Part shown: positions 62,266 to 64,000 of the stretch, piece by piece
Numbering within the stretch: position 1 is the first letter of the stretch
How the letters are laid out: every line of letters begins with the position of its first letter
Source of the DNA: Flectonema sp. DT1601
Lineage: Eukaryota; Euglenozoa; Diplonemea; Diplonemida; Diplonemidae
Assembly: GCA_964019425.1 (NCBI GenBank)
Contig: OZ025851.1
Span: forward strand, 620,001-684,000
Length of the DNA: 64,000 nucleotides
Direction: 5' to 3'
Translations under genes and position numbers: made by a program
Notes under the pieces: generated by a model
The model's input: the letters and a program-made list of their open reading frames with translations, nothing else
Told to the model about the DNA's origin: nothing
Databases searched by the model: none

Positions 62266-62681
62266 TATTAATAAGGTTATCGTTCATTACATTATTTTCA
62301 ATAAAATAGAAATGTGAGAAGAACTACGGGATGGGGAATTTGGCAGAACGCAAGCCCCCCCCAACCTGGGGGAGCCACTAATAAAAGCCAACCTCCCCTG
62401 TACAAAGTCCAACCTGAAAAAAAAATCAAGAAAAAAAAAAAAAAAATGCCCTCACCCAGGATCGAACTGGACGGTTTACAGCCATTTTGGATTTTGTAAT
62501 GAATGGTTAGTTCTGAAACTATTTGTGTAGGAAGACCCCTTTACCCAAAAAAAAATGAAATCAAAGATTGCTTTTTCAGAATAGTGAGATGTAACAAAGT
62601 GGCAAATAACTGCAAAAGTGAATGAATTTATTTATTAAAACCCAAATTGTCTAAACTGTAACAAAAAGACAGCTTGGCACC
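62266..62681. other. Spacer with a tRNA 3'-half-like piece
   Basis: On the minus strand, 62450-62476 reads TCCAG-TTCGATC-CTGGG followed by TGAGGGCA, a good T arm and acceptor 3' strand, but no matching 5' half is found. It is at most a tRNA fragment. Confidence 0.4.
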
Positions 62682-62872
62682 TGGATGGGGTGGTGCCCAA
62701 TCGGCCTCGGTTCGAACCCCGCTGTACGCACCGCGCCTCACAGCGCAATCAGTTTCCGTGTCGCATCCCCCAGTCTCGAAAAAGTGAACAGCCACCCAGT
62801 AAGGGCAGCGCCTAAGCAATTATAGTAGTAACAAAAAGGAGAAACACAGTAGTGAAACACTCAAAAAAAAAT
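62682..62872 (+). mobile_element. tRNA-derived SINE, 5'-truncated copy
   Basis: Nearly identical to 9046-9250 from GGATGGGGTGGTGCCC onward. It lacks box A, has a 7-nt deletion before box B, and ends in GTGAAACACTC plus a short A tail followed by a T run. Confidence 0.8.
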
Positions 62873-63015
62873 TTTTTTTTCGTTGTTCATGAAAAAAAAA
62901 AAAAATTCAAAAAAAAAAGGGAAAACCCCTAATCCGAACACAAAAGTTTCCGAAACCGCCAACTTTATACAAAATATTTTCGTGCTAGGAGTAGCCCATA
63001 CTGGAGGAAAAAAAA

Positions 63016-63255
63016 GTTTCTGTACTTTCTGTACTTTATTGATTTCCTACCATTACCTGGTGAGAGTCGATTTTGTGCGGGTTTTCTGACAGACATAAAA
63101 CTATAATGAGCAGTTGTAAGGAGCTGCTTTTGGATGTGATGCGGCTAGTACAAGAAGTGGAGAAAGGGCTAGCAGGAGAAGAAAAGAGAAGGAGGGTTTT
63201 GACTCTCACGATGAGAGTGCTGGATGCCCATTCTTTGTAGTTTTGAAAGTAGGAT
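63016..63255 (+). mobile_element. LINE 5'-end fragment with spliced-leader sequence
   Basis: Begins GTTTCTGTACTTTCTGTACT then TTATTG, the SL 3' end with a 9-nt internal duplication. A 5' UTR follows, then a 44-codon ORF (63106-63240, MSSCKELLLDVMRLVQEVEK ...) related to the LINE ORF1 N-terminus at 2957. After about 63215 the similarity ends. Confidence 0.65.
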
Positions 63256-63560
63256 TTGATGATATATTTGATACGCTGATGTCCTTACCAGCGTCCTGTT
63301 GGAGTTCTTTAATCTTCTTGAAGGCGAAGTTAAAGTTGTTCCCCTTCTTCAGTTGGTCTTTCAGGTGACTGCCTTTTGATTTTAGAGATTCTGGTGAAGA
63401 GGTCTTCCACTTACGTCGGCGCTTGCCCTTAAATAAGATTCTCCTCCGCACGTTCCTCGCAGCTACTTCATGTATTATGTTATTTAATAATTCAACATTA
63501 CCAGTGGCATCATCCGAGGACTTAGCCTCAAAATTCCATTTAGGTAATTTGCCACCGAAA
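63256..63560 (-). mobile_element. Inverted LINE ORF2 fragment
   Basis: The minus strand encodes NNIIHEVAARNVRRRILFKG, RRRKWKTSSPESLKSKGSHL and FKKIKELQQDAGKDISVSNI, closely matching ORF2 between endonuclease and reverse transcriptase (nt 5519-5740). A piece corresponding to DWNCFGTMLEKRIRKSR is absent. It lies tail to tail with the ORF1 fragment, so this is a rearranged or composite copy. Confidence 0.75.
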
Positions 63561-63580
63561 CTGAGCACCAAACAAAAACC

Positions 63581-63652
63581 GCCGTCAGCGGGTTTTGAAC
63601 CCTCGACCGCCATTCTTTCAGACCGGCGTTCTATCAATTGAGCTATATAGCC
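63581..63652 (-). pseudogene. tRNA-Phe (GAA) pseudogene
   Basis: The length is right (72 nt) and box A (TAGCTCAATTG) and a box B-like GGTTCAAAACC are present. The anticodon loop is CTGAAAG, giving anticodon GAA. However, the acceptor has three mismatches and the D, anticodon and T stems one each. No terminator T run follows and the upstream CCAAAAAAAGTTTT element is absent. Confidence 0.65.
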
Positions 63653-63743
63653 ACATAATCGCCGTTCCTTTTTATTTATATAGGTCAATGTCTCTATTAG
63701 TTTTCTTACGATATCAAATATTTCTATCCCAAAAAAAATTAAA

Positions 63744-64000
63744 ATGGCTGGAAAGAAAGCAATGCGTCCGCAAGATAGAAGGGCTGCAGAAAGGAGAGAA
63801 AGAGAAAGGAAAGAGGCGAAGATGATGAGGGAACAAGCCAGAAATGAGATCCGGGAAGAAGAAGAGACCCAACAGCAAGAAGACGAGGACGTGGTGATGG
63901 GAGAATCACCAGAAGTATCAGAGGAAGAAATGGAGATGGACTCTCCAGAAGTACCGGAAGGAATCGCAGTAGAGGTGACCGCAGTAGGACCTCCCGCAGC
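63744..64000 (+). CDS. Start of a highly charged protein, cut by the window edge
   Basis: 85 codons seen, open to the right edge. Basic coiled start (MAGKKAMRPQDRRAAERRER) turning strongly acidic (QQQEDEDVVMGESPEVSEEE) with two SPEV repeats. A pyrimidine/AG site (TATTTATATAG near 63684) lies upstream. Such leaders occur in ORF1 of LINEs and in nuclear proteins. Given the repeat-rich setting a retroelement ORF1 is more likely, but I cannot assign it. Confidence 0.5.
   Translation, partial: MAGKKAMRPQDRRAAERRERERKEAKMMREQARNEIREEEETQQQEDEDVVMGESPEVSEEEMEMDSPEVPEGIAVEVTAVGPPA

Noticed and set aside
63016-63045. Spliced-leader RNA gene
   Set aside because: The SL 3' end is not followed by a GT donor, an Sm site or a T-run terminator; it runs into an ORF1-like 5' UTR instead.

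Overview
The window looks like a nuclear contig of a euglenozoan protist, most likely a diplonemid. Five observations point there. (1) All protein-coding genes I could call lie on the + strand, as in polycistronic directional gene clusters. (2) Most start codons follow a pyrimidine-rich stretch plus AG by about 4-60 nt, as expected for spliced-leader (SL) trans-splicing. (3) Two retroelement copies begin with the conserved 3' end of the kinetoplastid/diplonemid SL (CTGTACTTTATTG). (4) Scattered 18S and 28S fragments carry euglenozoan variants such as CCAGCACCCGCGG and GAACCTGCAGCAGGATCATT. (5) Conventional short cis-introns (about 60-230 nt, GTATGT...CAG) and a well conserved U2 snRNA argue against a trypanosomatid. 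Euglenozoa is well supported; diplonemid is an inference.

Layout. 1-2100: the end of a truncated gene, then a dispersed repeat carrying a 28S piece. 2100-9270: a nest of miniature inverted-repeat elements, a tRNA-Lys gene, an almost intact ingi/L1Tc-like LINE of 6.1 kb with target-site duplications, and a tRNA-derived SINE inserted against its 3' end. 9400-19630: AP-4 beta (AP4B1), a small two-exon gene, an 18S fragment, nucleoporin NUP93 and the ribosome-biogenesis GTPase LSG1. 20170-22120: tRNA-Glu, U2 snRNA, an 18S 3'-end fragment and a second copy of the dispersed repeat. 22450-34000: a GPI-anchored-like secreted protein, an LPCAT-type acyltransferase with EF hands, a disordered coiled-coil protein, a peroxisomal enoyl-CoA isomerase-like protein and an SK-type potassium channel. 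34000-38900: non-coding and homopolymer-rich, with a small structured repeat and a non-autonomous piggyBac. 38950-54150: a ubiquitin-like/LRR protein, a multi-pass membrane protein, a flavin-monooxygenase-like protein, a type II glycosyltransferase-like protein, a small type I membrane protein and a receptor-type adenylyl cyclase. 55100-61120: an HNH-nuclease gene whose intron holds a Penelope-like retroelement, followed by an RHS/Crinkler-type ATPase-nuclease gene. 61120-64000: repeat-rich, with a MITE, a SINE, rearranged LINE pieces, a tRNA-Phe pseudogene and the start of a charged ORF.

The genes are functionally unrelated housekeeping and surface/signalling genes, as expected for SL-processed polycistrons. 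The most interesting biology is in the LINE. ORF1 and ORF2 are in one frame, separated only by UGA-CUAG (a classic leaky stop context), followed by a perfect 2A ribosome-skipping motif. There is no AUG between the stop and the catalytic start of the endonuclease, so ORF2 seems designed to be made by stop read-through and then released by 2A. The same ORF2 carries a PDZ-like insertion in the reverse-transcriptase thumb region, and the element's 5' end is a copied spliced leader.

Limits: introns, SL sites and family calls come from reading alone. No homology search or RNA data were available, and homopolymer runs may hide sequencing errors.
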